A stretch of DNA of 64,000 nucleotides from Pseudoflavitalea sp. G-6-1-2 (GTDB taxonomy: Bacteria > Bacteroidota > Bacteroidia > Chitinophagales > Chitinophagaceae). Position numbers and translations under genes: made by a program. Positions 1 to 9,063 of the stretch are shown in pieces (positions within the stretch are counted from its first letter, which is position 1; each line of letters begins with the position of its first letter). The notes under the pieces were generated by a model. It saw only the letters and a program-made list of their open reading frames with translations. It did no database searches and was not told the origin of the DNA. The stretch lies in assembly GCF_012927185.1 (NCBI RefSeq), contig NZ_JABBGB010000001.1:1674001-1738000 (forward strand). The letters are read 5' to 3'.

Positions 1-386
1 AGTTTCCTCAGTTCTTAAATGTATTGCTCGGGCATATGAGTGTGGTGGGACCAAGACCCCATATGCATGCCGACTGCAAAAAATTCTCTTCTCTTATCAG
101 CCATTATAAGTTCAGAAATATGATGAGACCCGGAATTACCGGACTGGCTCAGGTTAAGGGATACAGAGGTCCTACCAGAAATTTCGAAAGTATTTTCCAC
201 CGTTACCAGTTCGATGCGTTCTATATCAGAAATGCCAATTTCTGGCTCGATATGCGCATTGTTCGTAAAACTGCTGCACAAACATTTCAGATCCTTTGGC
301 TGAAAGCAACTGGTAAATCCAAACGTTCCGCTCTTCCTCCAAGCGCACAACCACAATGGAAAGGAAGCGTAAAGAATCTCAACTGA
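1..386 (+). CDS. Priming sugar-phosphate transferase, 3' fragment (5' end outside window)
   Basis: This is the C-terminal part of a bacterial sugar transferase (polyprenyl-phosphate hexose-1-phosphate transferase family), which starts repeat-unit assembly on the lipid carrier at the inner membrane. The frame is open from base 3, and the first visible residues, FPQFLNV, align with FPQFFNV inside the complete paralogue at 14245-15006, so the real start lies to the left. The family hallmark SVVGPRPHMHADC and the GITGLAQVKGYRGPT segment are visible. Over the shared part only about a dozen residues in roughly 95 differ from the paralogue, until the tails diverge; both end in SVKNLN. It opens the polysaccharide locus. 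Confidence 0.9.
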   Translation, partial: FPQFLNVLLGHMSVVGPRPHMHADCKKFSSLISHYKFRNMMRPGITGLAQVKGYRGPTRNFESIFHRYQFDAFYIRNANFWLDMRIVRKTAAQTFQILWLKATGKSKRSALPPSAQPQWKGSVKNLN

Positions 387-508
387 TCAATAGTTTTCAA
401 ATCTGTTGCGTTCCATTCTTTTTCTGCATTCTCCTGAATGTATAATTATTTCCTAAGGTACCATTGGAGTGAATATCGCTCCGATATGCCTGAATAGTGG
501 ATTTCGTT

Positions 509-516
509 TATTTTTG
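509..516 (+). promoter_or_regulatory. Bacteroidota -7 element TATTTTTG
   Basis: TATTTTTG matches the Bacteroidota consensus TAnnTTTG exactly and lies 21 bases before the ATG at 538. No clear TTTG -33 element was seen at the usual spacing. If used, transcription would start near 523, inside the longer GTG-initiated frame that begins at 469, so it favours the ATG at 538. Confidence 0.4.
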
Positions 517-537
517 CGCCTGTTCCAATCTGAAAAT

Positions 538-1710
538 ATGAATGTTCCGGAAGTATTTGAAAGCCTTAAAACATACTGTGAAAAGGAAGAATTCATGGGA
601 TGGGATCCCTATGATGGTCTAACCAGCAGGGTATTTCAATCACTTCCCCTGATCCGCTCGAACAAGTATTGCCGTCTTGCATGGATTCAGTTCTTCAAAC
701 GCTCTCCTGTAAATTTCAGAAAACCTGCCCTGATTGCGAAGCAGCACAATGCGAAAGGACTAGCACTTTTTCTTACTGGTTATTGCCATCTTTACCAACT
801 ACACGGTAAGAAGGAATATCTCGAAAAAATCAATTATCTCGCTAATAAGATCATTGCACTCCAAAGCCAGGGCTATGCAGGCAGTTGCTGGGGCTATTAT
901 TTCGACTGGCAGGCCAGGGCTTTTTTTCAACCTGCACATACTCCAACGGTTGTTGCTACTTCTTTTGTGGCAGATGCTCTTTTCGATGCGTATGAACTCA
1001 CAAAGGAAGAAAAATATAAAGAAGTGGCCGTTTCATCAGCAGACTTCGTTCTGAAAGATCTCAACAGAACTTATGATGCCAAAGGGGATTTCTCATTTTC
1101 ATATTCTCCACTCGATCATACACAGGTGTTCAACGCATCTTTGCTGGGTGCAAAACTGCTGAGCAGAGTTTATGCATATACACAGAATACTGTGTTGAAA
1201 GAAGAAGCCACTAAAGCTGTTCGTTTTGCCTGCAATTTTCAGCAACCCAATGGCGCGTGGGCATATGGTACATTGCCTTTCCATACATGGATAGATAGCT
1301 TTCATACTGGTTTCAATCTGGAATGCATTTATGCGTTTCAGAAGTATACCGGTGTTACAGATTTCAATAACCACATCGAAAAGGGGCTGGCTTACTATAC
1401 TGCCAATTTTTTTACACCGGAAGGCATTTCAAAATATTATAACCAGCAAACCTATCCGGTTGATGCACATGCACCAGCACAGTTTCTGGTAACAATGGCA
1501 AAGCTGAACCGGTTTGAAGAGCACCGGCCGATGATTGAAAAGGTACTTGGCTGGACTATTCAGAACATGTACAATAAGAAAGGATTTTTTTACTACCAAA
1601 AAAGGAAACGTTTCAGCTCTAAGATCCCTTACATGCGATGGGCACAAGCCTGGATGTTTGTTGCCATGACCCATTATCTGAAAGCTACACAAACTAACCA
1701 GTATGCATAA
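538..1710 (+). CDS. Alpha/alpha-barrel (six-hairpin-like) protein of polysaccharide locus
   Basis: A 390-residue soluble protein without signal peptide. The repeated helical pattern with conserved aromatic/glycine turns (for example SCWGYYFDWQAR, ATSFVADALFDAYE, NGAWAYG, WIDSFHTGFNLECIYAF) looks like an (alpha/alpha)6 toroid of the six-hairpin glycosidase/epimerase type. Such proteins occur in polysaccharide loci and some relatives carry the doubtful name delta-aminolevulinic acid dehydratase; I see no basis for that activity. A GTG at 469 would add 23 residues, but the promoter-like element at 509-516 favours the ATG at 538. Its end overlaps the next gene by 8 bases, implying cotranscription. 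A role in processing or modifying the glycan is inference only. Confidence 0.7.
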   Translation: MNVPEVFESLKTYCEKEEFMGWDPYDGLTSRVFQSLPLIRSNKYCRLAWIQFFKRSPVNFRKPALIAKQHNAKGLALFLTGYCHLYQLHGKKEYLEKINYLANKIIALQSQGYAGSCWGYYFDWQARAFFQPAHTPTVVATSFVADALFDAYELTKEEKYKEVAVSSADFVLKDLNRTYDAKGDFSFSYSPLDHTQVFNASLLGAKLLSRVYAYTQNTVLKEEATKAVRFACNFQQPNGAWAYGTLPFHTWIDSFHTGFNLECIYAFQKYTGVTDFNNHIEKGLAYYTANFFTPEGISKYYNQQTYPVDAHAPAQFLVTMAKLNRFEEHRPMIEKVLGWTIQNMYNKKGFFYYQKRKRFSSKIPYMRWAQAWMFVAMTHYLKATQTNQYA

Positions 1711-2446
1711 TCGAATAAATATACTCGGCACTCCTGTAGATGATCTGACAATGGAAGAAACATTATCTCTCATTTCATCCGCAATTGAAAACAAAAGAAA
1801 TATTCATCATACTGTAGTGAATGCGGGAAAAATTGTTTCCATGCATGAAAATCCCGAGTTGAAAGAAAGTGTAGTTAATGCTGATCTGATCAATGCAGAT
1901 GGGCAGGCTGTGGTTTGGGCTTCCAAACTGTTTGGGCATCCATTGAAGGAAAGAGTGGCCGGGATCGATCTGATGAAGAATCTGGTAGAGCTGGCCCATA
2001 AGAAAAATTACAAACTCTTCTTTTTCGGAGCAAAAGAAGAAGTGCTGAAAAAACTGGTTGATAAGTACTCGCAGCAATACAGTGCTGATATTATTGCCGG
2101 ATACCGCAACGGTTATTTCAGAAAAGAAGACGAAGCTGCCATTGCCCGTCAGATCGCTGACAGTAAAGCTAATATTCTCTTTGTTGCCATCACATCACCG
2201 ATAAAAGAGAATTTCCTTTATCAGAACAGGGAAATTCTGAAGAATGTGAATTTCACCATGGGAGTGGGAGGAAGTTTCGACGTGGAAGCCGGATATGTAA
2301 AAAGAGCGCCCGTCTGGATGCAACGCTCCGGCCTGGAATGGCTGTTCCGCGTATATCAGGAACCAAGGCGAATGTTCAGGCGTTACCTTACCGGCAACTG
2401 GAAATTCATTAAACTGGTGATGAAGTATAAATTCGGGAAAGCTTAG
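1703..2446 (+). CDS. WecG/TagA/CpsF family glycosyltransferase
   Basis: A 247-residue GT26-type glycosyltransferase, the family that adds N-acetylmannosamine or its uronate to a lipid-linked acceptor on the cytoplasmic membrane face. Family features are visible: the N-terminal INILGTPVDDLTMEE, HHTVVNAGKIV, NADGQAVVWASKLFG with GIDLM, FFGAKEEV, and the C-terminal GGSFDVEAGYVKRAPVWMQ followed by GLEWLFRVYQEPRRMFRRYL. The ATG overlaps the end of the preceding gene by 8 bases. The presence of wecB (UDP-ManNAc supply) at 12888 in the same locus fits a ManNAc-type donor. It ends 17 bases from the convergent operon on the other strand. Confidence 0.9.
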   Translation: MHNRINILGTPVDDLTMEETLSLISSAIENKRNIHHTVVNAGKIVSMHENPELKESVVNADLINADGQAVVWASKLFGHPLKERVAGIDLMKNLVELAHKKNYKLFFFGAKEEVLKKLVDKYSQQYSADIIAGYRNGYFRKEDEAAIARQIADSKANILFVAITSPIKENFLYQNREILKNVNFTMGVGGSFDVEAGYVKRAPVWMQRSGLEWLFRVYQEPRRMFRRYLTGNWKFIKLVMKYKFGKA

Positions 2447-2463
2447 TTGCCCCAATCCTGCTG

Positions 2464-3723
2464 CTATCCATTTTCCTTACTGTTATCAGAAAGCAGAGGC
2501 GCTGTGTAAAGGGCAAAAAAGAACATGAAATAGTTAAAGCCCTGACTCAGTTCCAGGGTCGATTCGGTTAGCCAGGCGACCATTATGATCAACATAAACA
2601 GCTTGAAGTGCATCCATCTTTTTCTAAGATAGGCTGATACAATCATTGCCGAAAAAATCAAAAATCCAATCAGCCCGAAATTGGCAAACACCTCCAGATA
2701 TTGATTGTGCGCATTATAGTTATGTAGCGCCAGATCATTGAAACCTTTTTCCAGATACGCTTCTTTTCTGATTGCCTTAATATCCCCTTCAGTAGTGCCG
2801 AACCAAAAATACCGGCTGATAATCGATAGATGAGTATCCCATTTTGCAAGCCGGATGGTGAGCAGATTTCTTTCTGTAAAATTATCGGTGATGATGAGCT
2901 TTCTTGTTCTCAGCGATTCAAGTTTTGCGAGCTTGAGCGGATTGTAATACAGAAAACCAAACGACAGCAGTACGAATAATACTTTGAGTGAGCTCCGCAG
3001 CACCATGCTAAAGCCGATCTTTTTCATGAGCGTGAAAGAGTAATGAACCAGCAATAGCAATAGAGTAAGCAGGCCGATCATTGAGTTGAGCAAAATCAAG
3101 CCTACCGTGAGAAAGCCCAGTGATAGTAAACAGATTGCTGTGCTGCGCTTTTCCTTTTGTTGATAATACTCATATGCAAGCCTCACAAGAATTACAATGC
3201 TGTGGTTCACGAACATGGCAGCATAGGTAGGGTGATAGTGGCCAAATACTCTCGTTAGACCGTAATAGGTGAATTTGTTGAATTGATTGTCTTCATCCCT
3301 GATCATTATCTGACCAGTGATAAGATAGTCACCAGTTGCATACGCTATCATTATCACCAAAGACAATATGGTAGAGACTGCAAAAAAGAGTTCAGCTTTC
3401 CGGATCAGGCTGCGTGAAATGATACCTGAATGCCCTATGAATATCGGATACAGTATCAGTGGCAGGTATACAGACAATGAGCTTAATGCATCGCCATGAT
3501 TGATGGAGAAGAACGCGCCGGCGCAAACATACAGGTAAAACAGAATGGAGAAAAGGAACTGAGGCTCAGATCTGAGTATGCTCAGAGAGGAAAATCGTTT
3601 TTGAGCCAACCAGCAAACTCCGCTGAATGCTACTGAAACAATCGCCAGCTGATGAAGGCCGGAGGGAACCAACGCAGCTGTAATCAGTAGACTCCACTGA
3701 TAAAGATTAGACCATTTGTTCAT
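2464..3723 (-). CDS. O-antigen ligase / Wzy-like membrane protein
   Basis: A 419-residue integral membrane protein with about ten to twelve hydrophobic segments. The large periplasmic loop followed by NAHNQYLEVFANFGLIG (about residues 335-350) is the signature of the Wzy_C / O-antigen ligase superfamily, which either polymerises repeat units or transfers the finished chain. It is the last gene of the minus-strand operon, starting 5 bases after the two-domain dehydrogenase. A second protein of this type is encoded at 10152-11369, so one may be the polymerase and the other the ligase; the sequence does not settle which. Confidence 0.8.
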   Translation of the reverse strand: MNKWSNLYQWSLLITAALVPSGLHQLAIVSVAFSGVCWLAQKRFSSLSILRSEPQFLFSILFYLYVCAGAFFSINHGDALSSLSVYLPLILYPIFIGHSGIISRSLIRKAELFFAVSTILSLVIMIAYATGDYLITGQIMIRDEDNQFNKFTYYGLTRVFGHYHPTYAAMFVNHSIVILVRLAYEYYQQKEKRSTAICLLSLGFLTVGLILLNSMIGLLTLLLLLVHYSFTLMKKIGFSMVLRSSLKVLFVLLSFGFLYYNPLKLAKLESLRTRKLIITDNFTERNLLTIRLAKWDTHLSIISRYFWFGTTEGDIKAIRKEAYLEKGFNDLALHNYNAHNQYLEVFANFGLIGFLIFSAMIVSAYLRKRWMHFKLFMLIIMVAWLTESTLELSQGFNYFMFFFALYTAPLLSDNSKENG

Positions 3724-3728
3724 GCATA

Positions 3729-5867
3729 CTAAATATCTTGTGGAAGACCTGTAATAAGGCTGTCAATGATCCTGAAAGTTGCTTTGGTGGTATAGTAGAT
3801 CGATTCAAAATTGATTGGCATTTTCCCCGTTTTCAATCCTTCCATGAACGCGGCTACTTCCTGACTATGACCTTTACCCGTTAACTTGAGCTTTTTCATC
3901 TTGTTGCCACTGTAGATTTCGCCGCTTCTGAAATCATTAATGATACCTACATTTCCATTGCCGAAAATTTCCAGTTTTTCTTTTGGTAAGAACTTGTCTC
4001 CATTGGCCACATAAGTGATGGTGCCTACAGATCCGTTCTTAAACGTCAATGTTACGACAATATTATCTTTATTTATAATTTTTTCACTGTCTGCGCCAAT
4101 ACAGCTGGCATATACTTTTACGGGGATGGAGTCAGTGAAATACTGCATGAGGTCAATGAAGTGACACACTTCACCGATAATGCGGCCGCCACCGGTTTCT
4201 GCATGTTGCGTCCAGTGTTCTTTAGGAATAAAGCCTGCATTTATACGGTAGTTCATTACAAGCGGTTCCGGTGAATTGCTGAAAATTTTCTTCAGTTCCA
4301 CAGAAACAGGCGCAAACCTGCGGTTGAAGCCAACCATCAGGTTGCCGCCATTGGCAGAAAAATATTCATTGAAAGATTCCAGTTCTTCGTCGTTCATAGC
4401 CAGCGGCTTCTCCACAAACACACTCTTTCCGGCTTTCAGTGCGGCAAGTGCGTAAGGGGCATGCAGGTTATGTGGTGTGGCGATAAAAACAGTATTGACA
4501 GATTGATCTTTCAGAACATCATCTATGTCTGAAGATGCATTGTTGAATCCGAATTTCTGCGCAACATTTTTTGAAGTGATGCCACGTGATGTTACCACCG
4601 TTTGCAGGGATCCTCCCTCACTTTTTACATTCGGAATGAGGTAACTCTGTGCAAAGCTTCCAGCCCCGATGAAGCCAACATTGATGGTCGCTGCAGGTGC
4701 AGATTTCAACGGAATAAGCGTTGAAGCCTTCTGGTCTTTTAAGGGATAGGAGAGGAGAATGGCAATATGCGGTTCCTTCACTTCACCCATTACGATCTTA
4801 TAAGCAGACTCTGCTTCAGTAATATCAAATACGTGCGTGATAAGAGGCTTCACATTTATCTTTCGTTGAGAAAGTATCTGAAGAAATGCTTCCATATTCC
4901 TTTGCTCTGTCCAGCGTACATAAGCAAAAGGATAATCATTCCCATGCTCTTCATAATTCACATCGTATCGGCCAGGGCCGTATGAGGTAGAAAGACGAAG
5001 ATCAAGTTCTTTTCTGTAATAATGGGGATCGCGGGGAACATCGAGCTTTACGGCTCCAACAGCGATCACTTTGCCTTTTTTGCGGGTTATTTCTCCTGCA
5101 AGTACTATTGGATCGTTGGTTGGAGTAGCTGCTGTGATGATAACGCTGTCGAATCCCTGTCCATTTGTAAATGCATCCATACGTGCCTGCAGATCGGCAT
5201 CATTTCTATGAACGGCAGCATCGGCTCCCAGCTGAACTGCAAGATCTATCAGATGGCCCGACATATCGATGCCCATTACTTTGCAGCCACTGGCAGCCAG
5301 CAACTGACAGGTAAGCTGTCCAAGCAGCCCCAGCCCTATCACACAAACCACTTCTCCGAGTTTTACCTCTGCCTGGCGAACTCCCTGTAAGGCAATGGCG
5401 CCAAGCGTTGTAAAGCTGGCTTCTTCATCTGTAACATTATCGGGGATTTTAACCACGAGATTCTGAGGGATGCAAACTACTTCTGCATGAGAAGCATAAT
5501 CCTGGCCGGCACATGCAACGCGGTCGCCTGGTTTGAAATAACTGTTGCTATCCATCGAAGCCATCACCTGCCCCGCAGTGGCGTAGCCAAGTGCCTTCAA
5601 TGAATCCAGTTTGGTGCGTACTTTTTCCAGTGTGGCTTTAAGCCCTTCTTTTCTGATATTGTTCAAAACCTGTGCAACAAGATCAGGCCTTTGCCTGGCC
5701 TTGCCAATGAGATTTGATTTGGCAACTTTCACTGTGCTTCTCTCCGTACCTGCGCTGATCAATGAAAAAGTATTCTGAACCAATACCATGTTGTTCGACA
5801 ATGATGGAACGGGAACATCATCTACATATAATTGTCCTGTCTTGAAATTCTGAATTACCTGTTTCAT
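3729..5867 (-). CDS. Two-domain oxidoreductase: zinc-type MDR dehydrogenase fused to Gfo/Idh/MocA
   Basis: A 712-residue fusion. Residues 1 to about 370 form a medium-chain dehydrogenase (GroES-like fold, then an NAD-binding motif in VCVIGLGLLGQL). The rest is a Gfo/Idh/MocA dehydrogenase with a second Rossmann motif (NVGFIGAGSFAQ) and the family marker FVEKPLAMNDEE. The ATG at 5867 (MKQVIQNF) is preferred over an upstream in-frame GTG at 5927, because the added 20 residues are unlike the family. Proteins of this architecture sit in polysaccharide loci and are thought to oxidise and re-reduce sugars; the actual substrate cannot be read from sequence. It follows asnB after about 170 bases and precedes the ligase by 5 bases. 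Confidence 0.88.
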   Translation of the reverse strand: MKQVIQNFKTGQLYVDDVPVPSLSNNMVLVQNTFSLISAGTERSTVKVAKSNLIGKARQRPDLVAQVLNNIRKEGLKATLEKVRTKLDSLKALGYATAGQVMASMDSNSYFKPGDRVACAGQDYASHAEVVCIPQNLVVKIPDNVTDEEASFTTLGAIALQGVRQAEVKLGEVVCVIGLGLLGQLTCQLLAASGCKVMGIDMSGHLIDLAVQLGADAAVHRNDADLQARMDAFTNGQGFDSVIITAATPTNDPIVLAGEITRKKGKVIAVGAVKLDVPRDPHYYRKELDLRLSTSYGPGRYDVNYEEHGNDYPFAYVRWTEQRNMEAFLQILSQRKINVKPLITHVFDITEAESAYKIVMGEVKEPHIAILLSYPLKDQKASTLIPLKSAPAATINVGFIGAGSFAQSYLIPNVKSEGGSLQTVVTSRGITSKNVAQKFGFNNASSDIDDVLKDQSVNTVFIATPHNLHAPYALAALKAGKSVFVEKPLAMNDEELESFNEYFSANGGNLMVGFNRRFAPVSVELKKIFSNSPEPLVMNYRINAGFIPKEHWTQHAETGGGRIIGEVCHFIDLMQYFTDSIPVKVYASCIGADSEKIINKDNIVVTLTFKNGSVGTITYVANGDKFLPKEKLEIFGNGNVGIINDFRSGEIYSGNKMKKLKLTGKGHSQEVAAFMEGLKTGKMPINFESIYYTTKATFRIIDSLITGLPQDI

Positions 5868-6039
5868 TTTTGATACGTTTATCCAAGGATGCCATCCATA
5901 GGGGGTTGTAATTGAATTACTTCTCACCTGATTTGCAATTCCTGAAGCTTGCGATGTCAGCAGTATGTGAGAGAGAACCTGAACGGGGCATTAAAGGGCA
6001 CAATTTATATTATAATCCAGAGAACTATGAAAAAAACTA

Positions 6040-7944
6040 TCATTGGTCAACGAAGTTCCTGAACCATAATTCCACGGTCAGAAGCTGGTACAGCCTGTAT
6101 GCATTATCCTCTTTTCCAGACCGGTCATTTTCAATCAGTTTGCTGATATAATCGTAATTGAAAATTCCTCTTTTGTTTACTGAAGACTGGGAGAGGAGGT
6201 CGTTAACGAGTGGTTGAAGATCGCCACTTATCCAGCTGCGGATAGGTGCTCCGAAAGATGCTTTAGGGCGGTAAATAATATCCTGAGGAAGATATTTTTC
6301 AGCCACCTTTTTCAATATGTATTTCGATTGTTTGTTCTTGTACTTGATGCTGCCAGGCATGTTCATGGCTGTTTCCACCACCAGCCTGTCAATAAACGGA
6401 ACCCGCACTTCCACAGAAGCTGCCATGGACGCCTTGTCTGTATAAGAGAGATTCAGGCCCTGCATGAACATATGCAGGTCTGTATGGCAAATCTGATTGA
6501 TCAGCTCTCCTTTTCTGAATTGATTGAAAAAAGTTGAATGCTGATTCCGGAGCCATGTATAAGACTGCGAAATATCACATTTAAACAATTGCTGCAGTTC
6601 CGACTGATCGTAGTAAGAATAACTGCGCATATAACTTTCTTCAACAGGAAGGTCTGCAAAAGATAAAAAGCGTTTAGCCCATCTTGTTAGTTTGACGCCT
6701 TTGCTTCCAATCTTAACGGGGAGGAGGCGAACGGTTCCGCTTATTATTTTTCTGATGAACGAAGGCAGCTTTCTGTAGTTGCCTGCTATGAGAGTAGCTT
6801 TCTGCCGGCGATACCCGAAGAATATCTCATCGGCACCCATTCCCGACAACAATACTTTTACTCCTTTGGATCTTGCTTCTTTGCAGATCAGCCATGTATT
6901 GATGGCTGCAGGGTCACCGATTGGTTCATCAAGAGTATACACCATCGATTTCAGATCGCCTACAATATCTGCATTGATCAGTATCTCATGATGGTCAAAC
7001 GAAAACTCTTTTGCCAGCTTACGTGCGTACATTTCATCTTCGGGCATCTGTTCTGCCTTCTTGTCTTCATCTGTAGTAGCAATGGTATAGGTTGACAGCT
7101 TTTCAATATGCTTTGATGCCATTACGGAAATAAGTGATGAATCGAGGCCACCACTCAAAAAGCAGCTTACCGGAACATCGGCGATCATGTGGCGGGCAAT
7201 GGTTGCCTGCATACATTCATCGAGTTTTTCAATGAGTTGTGATTCACTCAGCTGCTCATCTTTTGTTTGCGGGAGCTTCCAGTATTGCTGTATAACCGGA
7301 GATATTTTTTCATTTTTGGTATCTATCGTCATACAATGCGCCGGCGGAAGTTTATGCGCATGCTCGAACATGGTGATGGACCCGGGAACCCAGAGATAAT
7401 TCATCGCTCCGGCAAGACTGGTTAGGTTGATCGTTTTATCGAATCCCGGGAGTCTTACCAGTGTTTTAAGCTCTGATGAAAATGCAAACTGATTTCCGAT
7501 CTGTGTATAAAAAAGCGGTTTGATACCGAGATGGTCTCTCGCTATGAAAAGTATGCCTGTTTCCGTATCGAAAATGGCAAAAGAAAACATGCCGGTCAGC
7601 ATATTGAGGCATTCTTCTTTTTTATATCGGTAAAGCTCAAGCAACACCTCTGTGTCTGAGGTTGTTTTGAATTGAATATCCGGAACCAGTTGTAACAGAT
7701 GATCTTTCAATTCCTGATAATTGTAGATTTCTCCGTTGAAGATAATTACCAGATTGCCTTTGATCAGGGGCTGATCTGCACGGCCATTGAGATCAATGAT
7801 CGATAAACGCTGATGTGCGAATGCAATATTGCCTTCGATCCACTGATGTTGACCGTCGGGCCCGCGATGCTGCTGGATCTTGTTTGCCTGCCGAACGATT
7901 TTTTCAGCTTCCGGGAAATTGATAAAACCTGCTAATCCACACAT
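6040..7944 (-). CDS. asnB: Asparagine synthase (glutamine-hydrolysing)
   Basis: A 634-residue AsnB. The N-terminal nucleophile Cys2 (MCGLAGF) and glutaminase motifs RGPDGQ and NGEIYN show a class II amidotransferase domain in the first 200 residues. The synthetase domain has the pyrophosphate-binding loop CFLSGGLDSSLIS near residue 260. It converts aspartate, ATP and glutamine to asparagine; copies inside polysaccharide loci of this kind often amidate a sugar acid, so a glycan-modifying role is possible but inferred. It is 11 bases downstream of a GT4 gene and clearly part of the minus-strand operon. Confidence 0.93.
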   Translation of the reverse strand: MCGLAGFINFPEAEKIVRQANKIQQHRGPDGQHQWIEGNIAFAHQRLSIIDLNGRADQPLIKGNLVIIFNGEIYNYQELKDHLLQLVPDIQFKTTSDTEVLLELYRYKKEECLNMLTGMFSFAIFDTETGILFIARDHLGIKPLFYTQIGNQFAFSSELKTLVRLPGFDKTINLTSLAGAMNYLWVPGSITMFEHAHKLPPAHCMTIDTKNEKISPVIQQYWKLPQTKDEQLSESQLIEKLDECMQATIARHMIADVPVSCFLSGGLDSSLISVMASKHIEKLSTYTIATTDEDKKAEQMPEDEMYARKLAKEFSFDHHEILINADIVGDLKSMVYTLDEPIGDPAAINTWLICKEARSKGVKVLLSGMGADEIFFGYRRQKATLIAGNYRKLPSFIRKIISGTVRLLPVKIGSKGVKLTRWAKRFLSFADLPVEESYMRSYSYYDQSELQQLFKCDISQSYTWLRNQHSTFFNQFRKGELINQICHTDLHMFMQGLNLSYTDKASMAASVEVRVPFIDRLVVETAMNMPGSIKYKNKQSKYILKKVAEKYLPQDIIYRPKASFGAPIRSWISGDLQPLVNDLLSQSSVNKRGIFNYDYISKLIENDRSGKEDNAYRLYQLLTVELWFRNFVDQ

Positions 7945-7955
7945 AATATTAATAC

Positions 7956-9056
7956 TTAGTTCAATATCTGATTGAGTATGCTTACTTCGTTTGCTTCGTA
8001 TGTTTTCATGGTGTAGCGATTCAGGAATTTTTGTCTTCCTTTTTCGCCCATTGCTCTGCTGAGTGATACATTATTGGCGAGCACTTCCATTTTTTCTGCA
8101 AACCCTGCTGCGTCTTCGCAGGAAGGTATCACAAATCCTGTTTCGCCGTCGTCGATCATTTCGCTGATTGCTCCGATATTGCTGGCTATTACCGCTTTTC
8201 CGGCCTGCATGGCTTCGAGAATTACCAATGGATAGGTGTCGTTTTTTGTTGGTGATACCAGAACATCTGCATTTGAAATGATCTGCAGCTTGTCGTTTCC
8301 ATATAATGGTCCGGGTACTTCTACCTTACCTGTAAGGTTATATTCCTGAATTTTTTGCCGTACGTCTTCAATGGTTACATTGAAGGGAGCGCCTACAATC
8401 AGAGCCTTGAAATCAACATTTCTGCTGTGCAGCATTTTCAGTGCATCGAGAAAAGTATAAATGCCTTTGTCTTTTATCAGATTGGAAAGAAAAAGAAAAA
8501 CAGGTTTTCCGGAAGGCATTTTTTCAGGAAAGTTGTAATTGGGAATACTGTTTGGTTGAATAAATGGAACCGGACCTTCATAAACAGCTTCTATGTCGGC
8601 CTGCAATACTTTTGCCAGTGATATTACAGATGAATTACGGAAAATGAATTTTGCCACCCTTCTTTTGATAGCTGATTTTTCCGCTCCTTCTTTTATGCCT
8701 ACACCATGCAGGTGATATGCGATGCGTACTCCAAAACATTTGATCAGTGCGATGTAAATGGCATCTCTGTAAAATGCTGCTCCGAGTGGAGCGAGTGTGA
8801 AGTAAACCAGTTGTGGTCGCCATCTGATCAGTGATGAGAGGAGTTTGAAAAAGATTACAATCATCACCCAGACTTTTTTAAAGCTGGGTTTACTGATGTC
8901 GGCCAGGTTTTCTACAAAGCGGAGTTCAAGAATACGGCAATCGAATGCTTCGTTCACGTCTTTGCTGTCAACAATAGCTTTATTCATATAGGCCGCCCCG
9001 TGAACAGGCGGTGGTAGTTGCACAACAAATAATATCTTCTTTTTTTGCGGCTTCAT
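7956..9056 (-). CDS. Glycosyltransferase family 4 protein
   Basis: A 366-residue GT-B fold glycosyltransferase. The N-terminal acceptor domain contains the glycine-rich turn PPPVHGAAYMNK, and the C-terminal donor domain has the GT4 region PTKNDTYPLVILEAMQAGKAVIAS with the EX7E-type glutamates near residue 285. A basic hydrophobic stretch around residues 60-90 probably contacts the membrane. It presumably adds one sugar of the repeat unit in the cytoplasm; donor and linkage are unknown. It lies 7 bases after one GT4 gene and 11 bases before asnB. Confidence 0.88.
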   Translation of the reverse strand: MKPQKKKILFVVQLPPPVHGAAYMNKAIVDSKDVNEAFDCRILELRFVENLADISKPSFKKVWVMIVIFFKLLSSLIRWRPQLVYFTLAPLGAAFYRDAIYIALIKCFGVRIAYHLHGVGIKEGAEKSAIKRRVAKFIFRNSSVISLAKVLQADIEAVYEGPVPFIQPNSIPNYNFPEKMPSGKPVFLFLSNLIKDKGIYTFLDALKMLHSRNVDFKALIVGAPFNVTIEDVRQKIQEYNLTGKVEVPGPLYGNDKLQIISNADVLVSPTKNDTYPLVILEAMQAGKAVIASNIGAISEMIDDGETGFVIPSCEDAAGFAEKMEVLANNVSLSRAMGEKGRQKFLNRYTMKTYEANEVSILNQILN

Positions 9057-9063
9057 ACAATAC

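Noticed and set aside
469-537. GTG at 469 as start of the helical-barrel protein
   Set aside because: A -7 element at 509-516 would place transcription start after it, and the extra residues look unrelated.
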